From Anaerotignum sp. (GTDB taxonomy: Bacteria; Bacillota; Clostridia; Lachnospirales; Anaerotignaceae), in the NCBI RefSeq assembly GCF_030625865.1, contig NZ_DAOUQB010000002.1:49622-113621 (forward strand): 64,000 bases of DNA, written 5' to 3'. The notes under the pieces are model-generated. The model was not told the origin of the DNA. It made no database searches and worked only from the letters and a program-made list of their open reading frames with translations. Positions 26,789 through 35,021 of the stretch are shown piece after piece; position 1 is the first letter of the stretch; the number at the start of each line of letters is the position of its first letter. The position numbers were made by a program, and so were the translations under genes.

Positions 26789-28327
26789 ATGAGTAAAAAA
26801 ACGATTATCACAGGAACGTTGATTTTGACAACGGCCAATTTAATTACAAAATTCATGGGATTCTTTTATCGCGTGTTTATGTCCAATGCCATTGGCGCAG
26901 AGGGCATGGGCTTATACCAATTGATACTGCCTATTTATGTTTTAACTTGGAGTATAACCTCGGCAGGGTTTACAACAACTATTTCCCGTTTGAGTGCCCA
27001 GGAAAATGTTCTTGGTCAATCAGGAAATATTGGGCGCATCGTAAAGCAATCCATTTTGCTTTCCCTAGGACTCAGTCTCATTGTTTCTAGCTGTTTATTT
27101 CTGTTTTCAGATCAAATAGCGCTGAGTCTTCTAAAAGATGGCAGAGCAGCTCTTTCTTTGCGCTTACTTTCTTTTGCAATACCCTTTATGGCAGCAGGTT
27201 CTTGTTTTAGAGGCTTTTTCATTGGTTTACAGAATACTTTGATTCCTGCGTTTTCTCAAGTCCTAGAGCAAGCAATTCGTATTTTGACAATTTATTTATT
27301 AGCCGGCATTTTTGTTCCCATGGGCTTAACTTATGCGTGCTGTGCGGCTGTTGCTGGTGTAGTATTGGGGGAATTTCTTTCCTTTGTTTTTGTTATAATT
27401 AGTTACTTACGATTTAAAAGAAGGAAAAAGATGATTAAAAAGCCAAGTCTTTCTCCTTTTGCAGCATGTAATATGATTTTAACCATGGCGATTCCTCTTT
27501 CTGCAACGAGAATAGCCGGTTCTTTGCTTGCCACCACAGAAAATATATTGATTCCCCGACAATTGCAACTATTTGGTCAGAATGCGCAAGAAGCATTAAG
27601 TTCCTATGGTGAATTAACAGGTATGGCAATGCCTTTAATTTTATTGCCGTCTGCCTGTTTAATGGCGGCCTCTGTTTCTTTGGTTCCTGAAATTTCCGAG
27701 GCTTGTGCCGTACAACAAAACCATAGAATTAGCCAAACCGTGTCTGTAACCTTTCTGTTCACGTTTATTATCGGCATTGGTGCGGCAGCTTTATTTGCAG
27801 TTTTCCCCAGGGAAATTTGCTATATCGTATATAATCGCCAAGGGTTGGGAGAACTTTTATTCCCTTTGGCATTTCTTTGCCCCTTTATATATGCCCAAAC
27901 AACCCTACATGGTTTGCTAAATGGAATGGGTGAGCAGTTTTTTTTATTCCGTAATAACCTAGTTACTTCTGTAATCACCATTGCTGGCATCTGGTTTTTT
28001 ATGCCTTTATATGGAATTCCGGCTTTTTTGGTTAGTTGGGCACTGGGTCTTGTATATTCTGTGGGATCTTGCTTGTATAAGCTTTACATACGCACGGGCG
28101 TTTTTCCCGAATTTGGCGATTGTTTCATAAAGCCTCTTTTGGCAGGGGCAGCCTCCGGCCTGATTGTACGCTACATTATTCGCATTTCAACACCGTCAAA
28201 AATTCTATTTTTCCTTTCCTTGATGGCAATGGGACTGTTATACCTTGTTTTCCTTTTACTCCTTGGATGTTTTTCAAAAGAAAATATGACAACTTTTATG
28301 GGAGAAAAGAGTAAAAAACATAGATAG
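26789..28327 (+). CDS. spoVB: SpoVB-like lipid flippase (MOP/MATE superfamily)
   Basis: A 512-residue polytopic protein of the polysaccharide-biosynthesis/flippase group with about 14 transmembrane segments. The N-terminal 'GTLILTTANLITKFMGFFYRVFMSNAIGAEGMGLYQL' region is typical of SpoVB and its MurJ-like relatives, which move lipid-linked cell wall precursors across the membrane. In Bacillus, SpoVB is needed for spore cortex. Several paralogues (YtgP, YkvU) look similar, so spoVB versus a vegetative flippase is not certain. AAGGTGAT lies 6 bases before the ATG. It diverges from the permease. Confidence 0.82.
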   Translation: MSKKTIITGTLILTTANLITKFMGFFYRVFMSNAIGAEGMGLYQLILPIYVLTWSITSAGFTTTISRLSAQENVLGQSGNIGRIVKQSILLSLGLSLIVSSCLFLFSDQIALSLLKDGRAALSLRLLSFAIPFMAAGSCFRGFFIGLQNTLIPAFSQVLEQAIRILTIYLLAGIFVPMGLTYACCAAVAGVVLGEFLSFVFVIISYLRFKRRKKMIKKPSLSPFAACNMILTMAIPLSATRIAGSLLATTENILIPRQLQLFGQNAQEALSSYGELTGMAMPLILLPSACLMAASVSLVPEISEACAVQQNHRISQTVSVTFLFTFIIGIGAAALFAVFPREICYIVYNRQGLGELLFPLAFLCPFIYAQTTLHGLLNGMGEQFFLFRNNLVTSVITIAGIWFFMPLYGIPAFLVSWALGLVYSVGSCLYKLYIRTGVFPEFGDCFIKPLLAGAASGLIVRYIIRISTPSKILFFLSLMAMGLLYLVFLLLLGCFSKENMTTFMGEKSKKHR

Positions 28328-29380
28328 TGTGAATTAGTGGGGTGATGCAAAGGATAATTTTTTTGTCAGTATAATATTAAGCCAAAAAAGATAAAGAAGA
28401 TGAAAGAGGGAAATACTAAATTGAATTAGTGTTTTGTTTCTCGTTGCAATGACGAGGAAAATGGAATGAAACTTGCTCTTTTTCAAAAAAACGAAAAATA
28501 TTTCGTTTGGAAGAAAAATTGCTAGTAGATATTTTTATGTATGCATTGAAGGAATGAAGCTTCAGTTTTTTCCATAAATAGCTTCATTTTTCAATACTTT
28601 TTAAAGTAGAAGTGCTTATGTGGAAATACAAGCTTCTTCAGTAAACTACATTGTGTTCAAAAAAACCATTTAATTATTGAATAATTATAATTGTTTTTTA
28701 ATATTACTGCAGAATTATGAAAAGGCAAAATGCACAAAAAAAAATCGGCAGATAAAAAGCAAGAAAGGTTTTTACAAAGGAAAAACAACGAATTTTATTT
28801 TTTGTTCGGGAATAATCAATATATTCAATGGTCTTGTCAGATAAGAGAAGAAAGAAGTGGGTTGTAATTTTATATTGATTTTAGCGGGAGTTTTATAATT
28901 TATGGTTTTGAAACATCGCAAATGAACCTTTAAAATTATATAATTTAAACAAAAATATGCTTTAATTAACGGGTAAAATGAGTGAAAGATATAAGAAATG
29001 CAATATTACCAATAAAAATCACAAAAGTAAATTGTTACTTATTATGTGATACTTGACATTTAGGCATATTTAGACCATAATATAATAGTTGAATTAGGGT
29101 ATATATTTTATGGATATGCATTTGTTCAGAAAGCTTATTTCAGTTATCGTGTTAAGATTTCGTAAAAATTTGAGATTCTTTTTTTATGATATTTGTGGGT
29201 CTGTTTATATTATTTTTAAAGAAAGAGTTGCAAATTTCAATCGATTAGGGGTGATTTTTCTGAATACAAAATGCAACAGAAAAAGGGAAACTCTGTGAAA
29301 ATGAAAACAGATAATAGAATGGCATTCAGATAGTTATGAGGTTTTAAATTTATTATTTGACAGGGGGAAAGGGTGAAGAT
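28328..29380. other. Gene-poor AT-rich interval, about 1 kb
   Basis: No coding region with a good ribosome site and family resemblance was found on either strand. A hairpin ATGAAGC (28554-28560) with GCTTCAT (28581-28587) and a T-run may end the spoVB transcript. The promoter at 29053 starts the antiporter operon with a leader of nearly 300 bases. That leader holds a small hairpin, TTTTTCTG/CAGAAAAA (29255-29284), and a doubtful 62-codon frame (29110-29298). No known riboswitch class was recognised. Confidence 0.5.
29053..29081 (+). promoter_or_regulatory. Promoter of the antiporter operon
   Basis: TTGACA (29053-29058), 17 bases, CATAAT (29076-29081). Confidence 0.65.
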
Positions 29381-29845
29381 ATGTTTTTCTTGCTATTTTT
29401 ATTATGGATTATATTTAATGGTAAGGTTACTTTAGAAATTGTTTTGTTCGGTATTGCTATTTGTGCGTGGCTTTACTGGTTTATGTGCAAATATTTGGGT
29501 TATCATGCGAATAAAGAGATGAGGATTTTAAAACACATGCATCTTTACATTAGGTTTTTTTTCATATTAGCACTTGAAATTATAAAGGCCAATATTGCCG
29601 TTATTCGTATTATTCTATCTCCCAAAAAAGAATTTGAGCCAGCCATTGTAAAGTTTAAGACAGATATAAAGTCTGATCTTGGAAGGGTATTTCTTGCAAA
29701 CTCTATTACTTTAACGCCGGGAACATATACCATTCAGCTGGAAGATGATGAATATCTAATTCATGCGTTGGACAAGCCTTTTGGGGAAGATTTGAATGAT
29801 TCTGTTTTTGCCAAAGAAATAAGGGAGTTGGAGGCGAAGTCATGA
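29381..29845 (+). CDS. mrpE: Mrp/Mbh antiporter subunit E (MnhE/MbhA family)
   Basis: A 154-residue membrane protein with hydrophobic N-terminal half and a soluble C-terminal part. The stretch 'NSITLTPGTYTIQLEDDEYLIHALD' is the clear MnhE signature. MrpE is a small subunit required for assembly of multisubunit cation/proton antiporters in the cytoplasmic membrane. AAGGGTGA precedes the ATG at 29381; an earlier in-frame start lacks a site. Its stop overlaps the next gene (ATGA). It is the first gene of a ten-gene operon whose order follows mbhABCDEFGH of archaeal membrane-bound hydrogenases. Confidence 0.92.
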   Translation: MFFLLFLLWIIFNGKVTLEIVLFGIAICAWLYWFMCKYLGYHANKEMRILKHMHLYIRFFFILALEIIKANIAVIRIILSPKKEFEPAIVKFKTDIKSDLGRVFLANSITLTPGTYTIQLEDDEYLIHALDKPFGEDLNDSVFAKEIRELEAKS

Positions 29846-30162
29846 GTGTGTTTATGAAAAACGTGTTGGAATTTGCTTTGGGGGTTCTCTCTTTGGGAGT
29901 TTGTGTCGTTTTTGTTCGAGCAATCAAGGGTCCAAGATTTACGGATCGTATTGTGGCAATCAATATGATCGGAACTATGACAACCGCAATTATTTGTATT
30001 CTATCGGCATATTTAAATGAAGTTTGGCTGATTGATGTTTCGTTGGTATATACGTTATTAAGCTTTTTGGCTGTGGTTATTATTTGCCATGTAGTTACGT
30101 TGCATCATAAAGGTAGAGAATTGTTCTTAAAAAGAAGAAAAGAGGAGGCGGAAGAAAAATGA
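29842..30162 (+). CDS. mrpF: Mrp/Mbh antiporter subunit F (MnhF/MbhB family)
   Basis: A 106-residue protein with three predicted transmembrane helices. 'RAIKGPRFTDRIVAINMIGT' after the first helix is the family signature. MrpF is a small core subunit of the antiporter. The start overlaps the mrpE stop and its own stop overlaps mrpG (ATGA at 30159), so these genes are tightly coupled. The C-terminus is strongly charged (Lys, Arg, Glu). No anomaly seen. Confidence 0.92.
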   Translation: MSVFMKNVLEFALGVLSLGVCVVFVRAIKGPRFTDRIVAINMIGTMTTAIICILSAYLNEVWLIDVSLVYTLLSFLAVVIICHVVTLHHKGRELFLKRRKEEAEEK

Positions 30163-30464
30163 GAGAAATAATAGCGGCAATTTTTATTATTATGGGCATT
30201 ATTGTTTTTTTGCTTTCTATGTTCGGGGTTTTTCGATTTAAATATGTTTTGAACCGAATACATGCAGCCGCTTTGGGAGATACTCTTGGGTTGGGATCAA
30301 TAGTCGTAGGATTGATGATTTTGGGCACTGATTTTTTTGCCGGTGCCAAGCTTTTCTTAATCATCTTATTTTTTTGGCTGTCTGGACCAATTGCAACACA
30401 TAGCATTGCAAAGGTTGAAATACTGACGAACAAAAACTACGAAGAGAGGGTGCGTGATAAATGA
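30159..30464 (+). CDS. mrpG: Mrp/Mbh antiporter subunit G (MnhG/MbhC family)
   Basis: A 101-residue protein with three transmembrane helices. 'FGVFRFKYVLNRIHAAALGDTLGLGSIVVGLMI' matches the conserved MnhG core, where the His-Ala-Ala..Asp-Thr-Leu-Gly motif follows the first helix. It overlaps mrpF upstream and the MbhD-like gene downstream by ATGA. Subunits E, F and G together form the small-subunit part of the complex. Confidence 0.92.
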   Translation: MREIIAAIFIIMGIIVFLLSMFGVFRFKYVLNRIHAAALGDTLGLGSIVVGLMILGTDFFAGAKLFLIILFFWLSGPIATHSIAKVEILTNKNYEERVRDK

Positions 30465-30715
30465 GTACTGGAATTCAGATTATTTTACTTGTGTTTTTAA
30501 TCGTTTGTGCTTTGGCAGTTTCGTTTACAAAAAATTTATTCATAGCAGTTATCGTTTTTATGGGCTATAGCTCCATTATGGCGGTAATTTGGTTACTATT
30601 GGAATCCCCCGACCTGGCTATTACTGAAGCAGCTGTAGGAGCAGGGGTAGACAGTGTTTTATTCTTCCTCACACTGAAAAAAGTTCATTACCTGAAAGGT
30701 ACGCGTGAGGGCTGA
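30461..30715 (+). CDS. MbhD-like antiporter subunit (DUF4040; equals the C-terminal part of MrpA)
   Basis: An 84-residue protein with about three transmembrane helices. The motif 'SPDLAITEAAVGAGVDSVLFF' is diagnostic for DUF4040. This domain is fused to the end of MrpA in Bacillus-type antiporters and free-standing as MbhD in Mbh, Mbs and related complexes. Here it is free-standing, a sign of the Mbh-like form. The acidic residues in the motif lie in the membrane and are thought to take part in ion movement. It starts on the mrpG stop (ATGA). Confidence 0.88.
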   Translation: MSTGIQIILLVFLIVCALAVSFTKNLFIAVIVFMGYSSIMAVIWLLLESPDLAITEAAVGAGVDSVLFFLTLKKVHYLKGTREG

Positions 30716-30716
30716 T

Positions 30717-31622
30717 ATGGGAGAGAAGAAATCAGTTTGGGAACACTTAAAAGCATGGGTGGATGGAGAGGAAGTCATCCTAGATGCTGATAAATATATT
30801 GTTAATAGATCTAAGAGAGAAAAAAAAAATTGGCGACGCAATTTCTCCATGGAATATATAAGAGGGAATGTCAAACTTTACAGATTTTTAAGTATTGCAA
30901 TTAGCGTATTGTTTATTGGAATTATGCTCTCTGTTGTAAATGATTTGCCTGAATTTGGTAATCCTGCCAATCCTGCGGACAATGAAGTTATGGAACGTTA
31001 TCTTGAAAGCGGGATTGAGGAAACGGGTGCAACTAATTTTGTTGCCGGAATGATTCTGGACTATCGTGCATTTGATACTTTTGGAGAAGCTAATGTTTTA
31101 TTTTTGGCAGTCATGTGTGTTGTTCTTTTGCTAAAGAAGGATCAAAAAAATTACAGTGCAAAGGAAGAGCAAGAAAATCGAGAGGACGACTTTTTTGATG
31201 AAAACGAAAAACGTCCAATTTTACAAATTGGTGGTAAATTGTTAGCTCCGCTGATAATCCTATATGGCATTTATGTCATTTTGAATGGGCATCTTTCACC
31301 AGGAGGGGGATTTTCCGGGGGAACAATTATTGGAGCAGGATTGATTCTTTATGCCTCTGCTTATGGACAAAAAAAGATGCAGACTTTTTTTACATTCCGG
31401 ACATTTACACTTATATGCGTGGGAGGACTTTTAACATACTGTGCTTGCAAAAGCTATTCCTTCTTTACAGGTGCCAACCATGTTGGGTTTGAAATTCCCA
31501 AAGGCATACCCGGACATATTTTAAGCGCAGGTTTTATTTTGCCACTAAATATTTGTGTAGGTTTAATTGTTGCGTGTACCATGTATGGTTTCTATGCTTT
31601 ATTTACTAAAGGAGATATCTAA
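30717..31622 (+). CDS. mrpB: MbhE-MrpB (MbhF) fusion antiporter subunit
   Basis: A 301-residue protein with two parts. Residues about 1-40 are a charged cytoplasmic segment. Residues about 50-140 resemble MbhE, with 'GATNFVAGMILDYRAFDTFGEANVLF' between two helices. After a Glu/Asp-rich linker of about 30 residues comes an MrpB domain (about 165-301) with 'GGKLLAPLIILYGIYVILNG' and the 'HLSPGGGFSGG' motif. In archaeal Mbh these are separate mbhE and mbhF genes. The start at 30717 is chosen for GAGGG just upstream; a GTG at 30705 overlaps the previous gene. The next gene begins 2 bases after the stop. Confidence 0.85.
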   Translation: MGEKKSVWEHLKAWVDGEEVILDADKYIVNRSKREKKNWRRNFSMEYIRGNVKLYRFLSIAISVLFIGIMLSVVNDLPEFGNPANPADNEVMERYLESGIEETGATNFVAGMILDYRAFDTFGEANVLFLAVMCVVLLLKKDQKNYSAKEEQENREDDFFDENEKRPILQIGGKLLAPLIILYGIYVILNGHLSPGGGFSGGTIIGAGLILYASAYGQKKMQTFFTFRTFTLICVGGLLTYCACKSYSFFTGANHVGFEIPKGIPGHILSAGFILPLNICVGLIVACTMYGFYALFTKGDI

Positions 31623-31624
31623 CT

Positions 31625-31999
31625 ATGAATCATCTGGGAACAAATTTTTACGAGGCGGTTTCGGTCATTCTGTTTGGAATTGGCTTTATGAATCTGCTAT
31701 TGCAAAATAACCTGATCAAGAAATTCATTGGTCTGAATATCATGGATACGGCAGTTTATTTGTTTTTAGCGGCAAAAGGCTATATTTGGGGGAGAATGGC
31801 GCCCATTTTAACTGATGGAATTGTGGATGCTTCTTATTATATAAATCCAATTCCAGCAGGTCTTGTTTTAACAGGAATTGTTGTATCTGTAAGTGTCACT
31901 GCTTTTTCTCTGGCATTGGTTCAGCGTCTTTATAAGCATTACGGCACGTTGAATATGGACGAAATCATGAAATTGTCCAGAGAGGAGGAAGGGGAATAA
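31625..31999 (+). CDS. mrpC: Mrp/Mbh antiporter subunit C (NuoK-like)
   Basis: A 124-residue protein with three transmembrane helices, homologous to NuoK of complex I. 'NNLIKKFIGLNIMDTAVYLFL' and 'DPIPAGLVLTGIVV'-like sequence ('NPIPAGLVLTGIVVSVSVTAF') are the family core. In Mrp this subunit carries part of the lateral ion path together with the DUF4040 subunit. The C-terminus is a charged tail. Its stop TAA shares an A with the ATG of the next gene (31999). Confidence 0.92.
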   Translation: MNHLGTNFYEAVSVILFGIGFMNLLLQNNLIKKFIGLNIMDTAVYLFLAAKGYIWGRMAPILTDGIVDASYYINPIPAGLVLTGIVVSVSVTAFSLALVQRLYKHYGTLNMDEIMKLSREEEGE

Positions 32000-33504
32000 T
32001 GGAGCATATAAATTTGGTACATAATATACCCTTTTTCAGCATTTTTCTGGCAATGCTTTGCGGTATTATTACTGCATTGGTAAAGAATGGTAGAGTAGCC
32101 TATAAAATTCATACAATAATGGTTCTTGTTGTTGGTATCATGTCAGGAATTTTATTGGCCAGTGTCGTCAAAAATAATGAAATTTTTACTTTTATGATGG
32201 GTCATTTTCCTGCTCCTTGGGGGAACGAATTAAGGGCAGGTCCTTTGGAAGCGTTGATGGCAGTTACTTTTAGCATCGTTATGCTTTTAATGGTAAGCGG
32301 TGGTTCAGAATTTATTTTTAAGGATGTGCTTCCTGAAAAACAACCGCTGTACTTTATTATGTTAAATGCGTTATTTGGTGCCATGCTTGCTTTGGTTTAC
32401 ACAAATGATATTTTTACCGCTTATGTTTTCATAGAAATTAATACCATTGCTTCTTGTGCATTAATTATGGCAAAAGGAACACCGCAATCTATGGTGGGAA
32501 CGACGCATTATTTGGTAATTAGCCTTTTAGGTTCCGGTTTGTTTCTTTTGGGTGCCTCTATTTTGTATAGTATTACGGGACATCTTTTATTTCCCCAAAT
32601 GAAGGAAGCAATTTTGGAAATTATAAAAACAGAGCAATATAGACTACCTTTATTAGTAGTAACTGGTTTTATGTTCATTGGTATTGCAATAAAAAGTGCG
32701 TTATTTCCTTTTCATTCTATGTTGCCGGGGGCTTATCATGCAGCGATACCTACTTCCAGCGGGATCTTATCCGGTTTGGTTTTAAAAAGCTATGTAATTT
32801 TAGGCATCAAATTGATATACTGTGTGTTTTCGGAGTATGTGATGGAAACATTAAAAATTACTGAGGTTTTATTTGCTTTCGGTTTGGCAGGAATGGTAAT
32901 GGGGTCTGTTTACGCCATGAAAGAGCGCAAGATGAAACGAATGCTTGCCTATTCTTCTGTGGCACAAATCGGTTATATTTACATGGGTATTGGTATGGGT
33001 ACTCGTGTTGGGATGACTGCTGCGTGTTTCCATATTCTTGCCCATGCGATAACAAAAACTTTATTATTCCTTTGCTGCGGCAGTTTTGTAGAAGACAGCG
33101 GCGGTAAAGAAAAAATTTATCATATGAGAGGTGCGGCACATCGCAACCTGCTGGCTGGTGTTGGCTATACCGTTGGCGCATTATCCATGGTTGGTATTCC
33201 TCTTTTAGCAGGCTTTATTTCAAAGGTATATTTTGCAACGGCATCGGTATATTCATCGGGTAAAATGGCCGCAGTTCTCATTGTTTTAGGTGTTAGTATG
33301 GTGTTAAATGCATTGTATTTCTTGCCTTCTGTTATTGCAATCTGGACTCCTGTGAAGGGGGCTGAAAGCAGACCGACTTCTTCAGTTTCTCCCGTGTTTG
33401 CCGTTTCTATTGTTGGGTTTATTATTCTGAATTTTGCTTTGGGAATTTATTATCGCCCGATAACTCGTATCATTCAAATGAGCATTGACTTATTAGTACA
33501 ATAG
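31999..33504 (+). CDS. mrpD: Proton-translocating antiporter subunit, MrpD/NuoN-like (first of four)
   Basis: A 501-residue membrane protein with about 14 helices (proton_antipo_M family). Residues thought to form the proton channel are kept: the helix-5 Glu in 'YVFIEINTIASC', a helix-7 Lys in 'GIAIKSALFPFHSMLPGAYHAA', a helix-8 Lys in 'GLVLKSYVIL', and a helix-12 Lys in 'LLAGFISKVYFA'. By position after mrpC it corresponds to MrpD/MbhH. It is followed by three further members of the same family in the same direction with short gaps, so it is one part of an enlarged membrane arm. Confidence 0.88.
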   Translation: MEHINLVHNIPFFSIFLAMLCGIITALVKNGRVAYKIHTIMVLVVGIMSGILLASVVKNNEIFTFMMGHFPAPWGNELRAGPLEALMAVTFSIVMLLMVSGGSEFIFKDVLPEKQPLYFIMLNALFGAMLALVYTNDIFTAYVFIEINTIASCALIMAKGTPQSMVGTTHYLVISLLGSGLFLLGASILYSITGHLLFPQMKEAILEIIKTEQYRLPLLVVTGFMFIGIAIKSALFPFHSMLPGAYHAAIPTSSGILSGLVLKSYVILGIKLIYCVFSEYVMETLKITEVLFAFGLAGMVMGSVYAMKERKMKRMLAYSSVAQIGYIYMGIGMGTRVGMTAACFHILAHAITKTLLFLCCGSFVEDSGGKEKIYHMRGAAHRNLLAGVGYTVGALSMVGIPLLAGFISKVYFATASVYSSGKMAAVLIVLGVSMVLNALYFLPSVIAIWTPVKGAESRPTSSVSPVFAVSIVGFIILNFALGIYYRPITRIIQMSIDLLVQ

Positions 33505-33536
33505 ATAACAAAACGGTGAGAGGATGAGGTGAAAAA

Positions 33537-35003
33537 ATGTCTGGAAATACGATACTGTTGCTTCCGGTAATTCTGCCATTTATAGCGGGGATAATAATCG
33601 GTTTTATTAAGAATGAAAAGCAACGGAATATGATGGTTTTTATAACGCTTGCCGTTGAATTGGCTCTCGTTGTTTATTTTATGATGACAGGTGGCGATTT
33701 GACAGTATGGCATATGACACAAAGACTTACAATTGCCTATCATATAGACGGTATTGCGAAATACTTTGCTTGTATAATCAGTATTATTTGGTTATTGGCA
33801 GCGATATTTTCAATGGAATATATTAAGCATGAGCATAAGCAAGCACGTTTTTTTATGTTTTATGTAATGTCCCTAGGTACTTTAATTAGCCTATGTTTCT
33901 CAGCCAATATGATTACGATGTATCTTTCTTATGAATTTATGACCTTGCTAACCTTTCCATTGGTGATTCATTCCCAAGAGGTACAAGCAGTAAGGGCAGG
34001 AATGAAGTATTTAGGATATTCTATTTTTGGTGCTGGACTAGGCCTTCTGGGTTTTTTCTTCCTAAATACCTACTGCGTAACGACAACGTTTGCGCCCGGT
34101 GGAACATTGGATTTTGTTCTTGCTCGGGGAAATGAGAATCTTTTGTTGCTTGTGTTCTTTCTTATGGTGGTTGGTTTTGGTTGTAAAGCGGGTATGTTTC
34201 CCCTTCATGCATGGTTACCCACAGCTCATCCTGTTGCACCGGCTCCTGCCTCGGCAGTGCTTTCGGGTATTATCACAAAGGGTGGTGTCATTTGTATCAT
34301 ACGTGTGACATTTTACTTGTTTGGGGCGGATTTTATCAGAGGATCATGGGCACAAACAACTTTACTGATATTAACGCTGATCACAATCTTTATGGGCTCC
34401 ATGCTGGCATATAAAGAAAATTTGCTGAAGAAAAGGTTGGCTTATTCTACGGTTAGTCAGGTTTCCTATGTTTTATTCGGGCTAATGCTGTTAACCCCTG
34501 TTGGCTTTGCGGGAGCATTACTTCAGGTGGCTTTCCATGCGGTGGGAAAGAATATTCTATTCCTTAGTGCCGGTGCTATGATTTACAAAAAAGGAACAAC
34601 TTTTGTAAATCAGCTTCGTGGGGTTGGAAAAGAAATGCCTATTGTTATGTGGTGTTTTGCCATTGCGGCATTATCCTTGGTAGGTATTCCGCCAACAGGA
34701 GGCTTTGTGAGCAAGTGGTTTTTGGCACAAGGTGCATTAAGCTCCTCATTGGGTGCACTTGCTATTGTTGGTGTGGCTGTTCTTATGGTTAGTGCTTTGC
34801 TGACAGCTGGATATTTGTTATCTATTGTCATAGATGGATTTTTCCCGGGAAAAGATTTTGATTACGAAGCCCTTGAGAAAAAAGAGCCAAATTACTTGAT
34901 GACAATGCCTCTGGTAATTTTAACAATATCGGTTGTATTACTAGGGATTTTCCCGGTGTATTTAGAAACTTTTATCAATAGCATTAGCGGCGTAATTTTT
35001 TAA
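33537..35003 (+). CDS. Proton-translocating antiporter subunit, NuoM/MrpD-like (second of four)
   Basis: A 488-residue protein of about 14 helices. Key residues are present: Glu in 'LSYEFMTLLTFPLV', Lys in 'GFGCKAGMFPLHAWLPTAHPVAPAPAS', Lys in 'IITKGGVICI', and Lys in 'GGFVSKWFLA'. The 'HAWLPTAHPVAP' stretch is more canonical (NuoL/M-like) than in the first subunit, so this is not a simple tandem duplication of it. GAGGTG lies before the ATG. The gap to the previous gene is 32 bases and shows no terminator. Confidence 0.87.
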   Translation: MSGNTILLLPVILPFIAGIIIGFIKNEKQRNMMVFITLAVELALVVYFMMTGGDLTVWHMTQRLTIAYHIDGIAKYFACIISIIWLLAAIFSMEYIKHEHKQARFFMFYVMSLGTLISLCFSANMITMYLSYEFMTLLTFPLVIHSQEVQAVRAGMKYLGYSIFGAGLGLLGFFFLNTYCVTTTFAPGGTLDFVLARGNENLLLLVFFLMVVGFGCKAGMFPLHAWLPTAHPVAPAPASAVLSGIITKGGVICIIRVTFYLFGADFIRGSWAQTTLLILTLITIFMGSMLAYKENLLKKRLAYSTVSQVSYVLFGLMLLTPVGFAGALLQVAFHAVGKNILFLSAGAMIYKKGTTFVNQLRGVGKEMPIVMWCFAIAALSLVGIPPTGGFVSKWFLAQGALSSSLGALAIVGVAVLMVSALLTAGYLLSIVIDGFFPGKDFDYEALEKKEPNYLMTMPLVILTISVVLLGIFPVYLETFINSISGVIF

Positions 35004-35021
35004 GGAAAGGGTGGGAACGTT

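Noticed and set aside
29110..29298. 62-codon frame in the antiporter leader
   Set aside because: Weak ribosome site with 10-base spacing, low-complexity basic and aromatic composition, no recognisable family; left as leader sequence.
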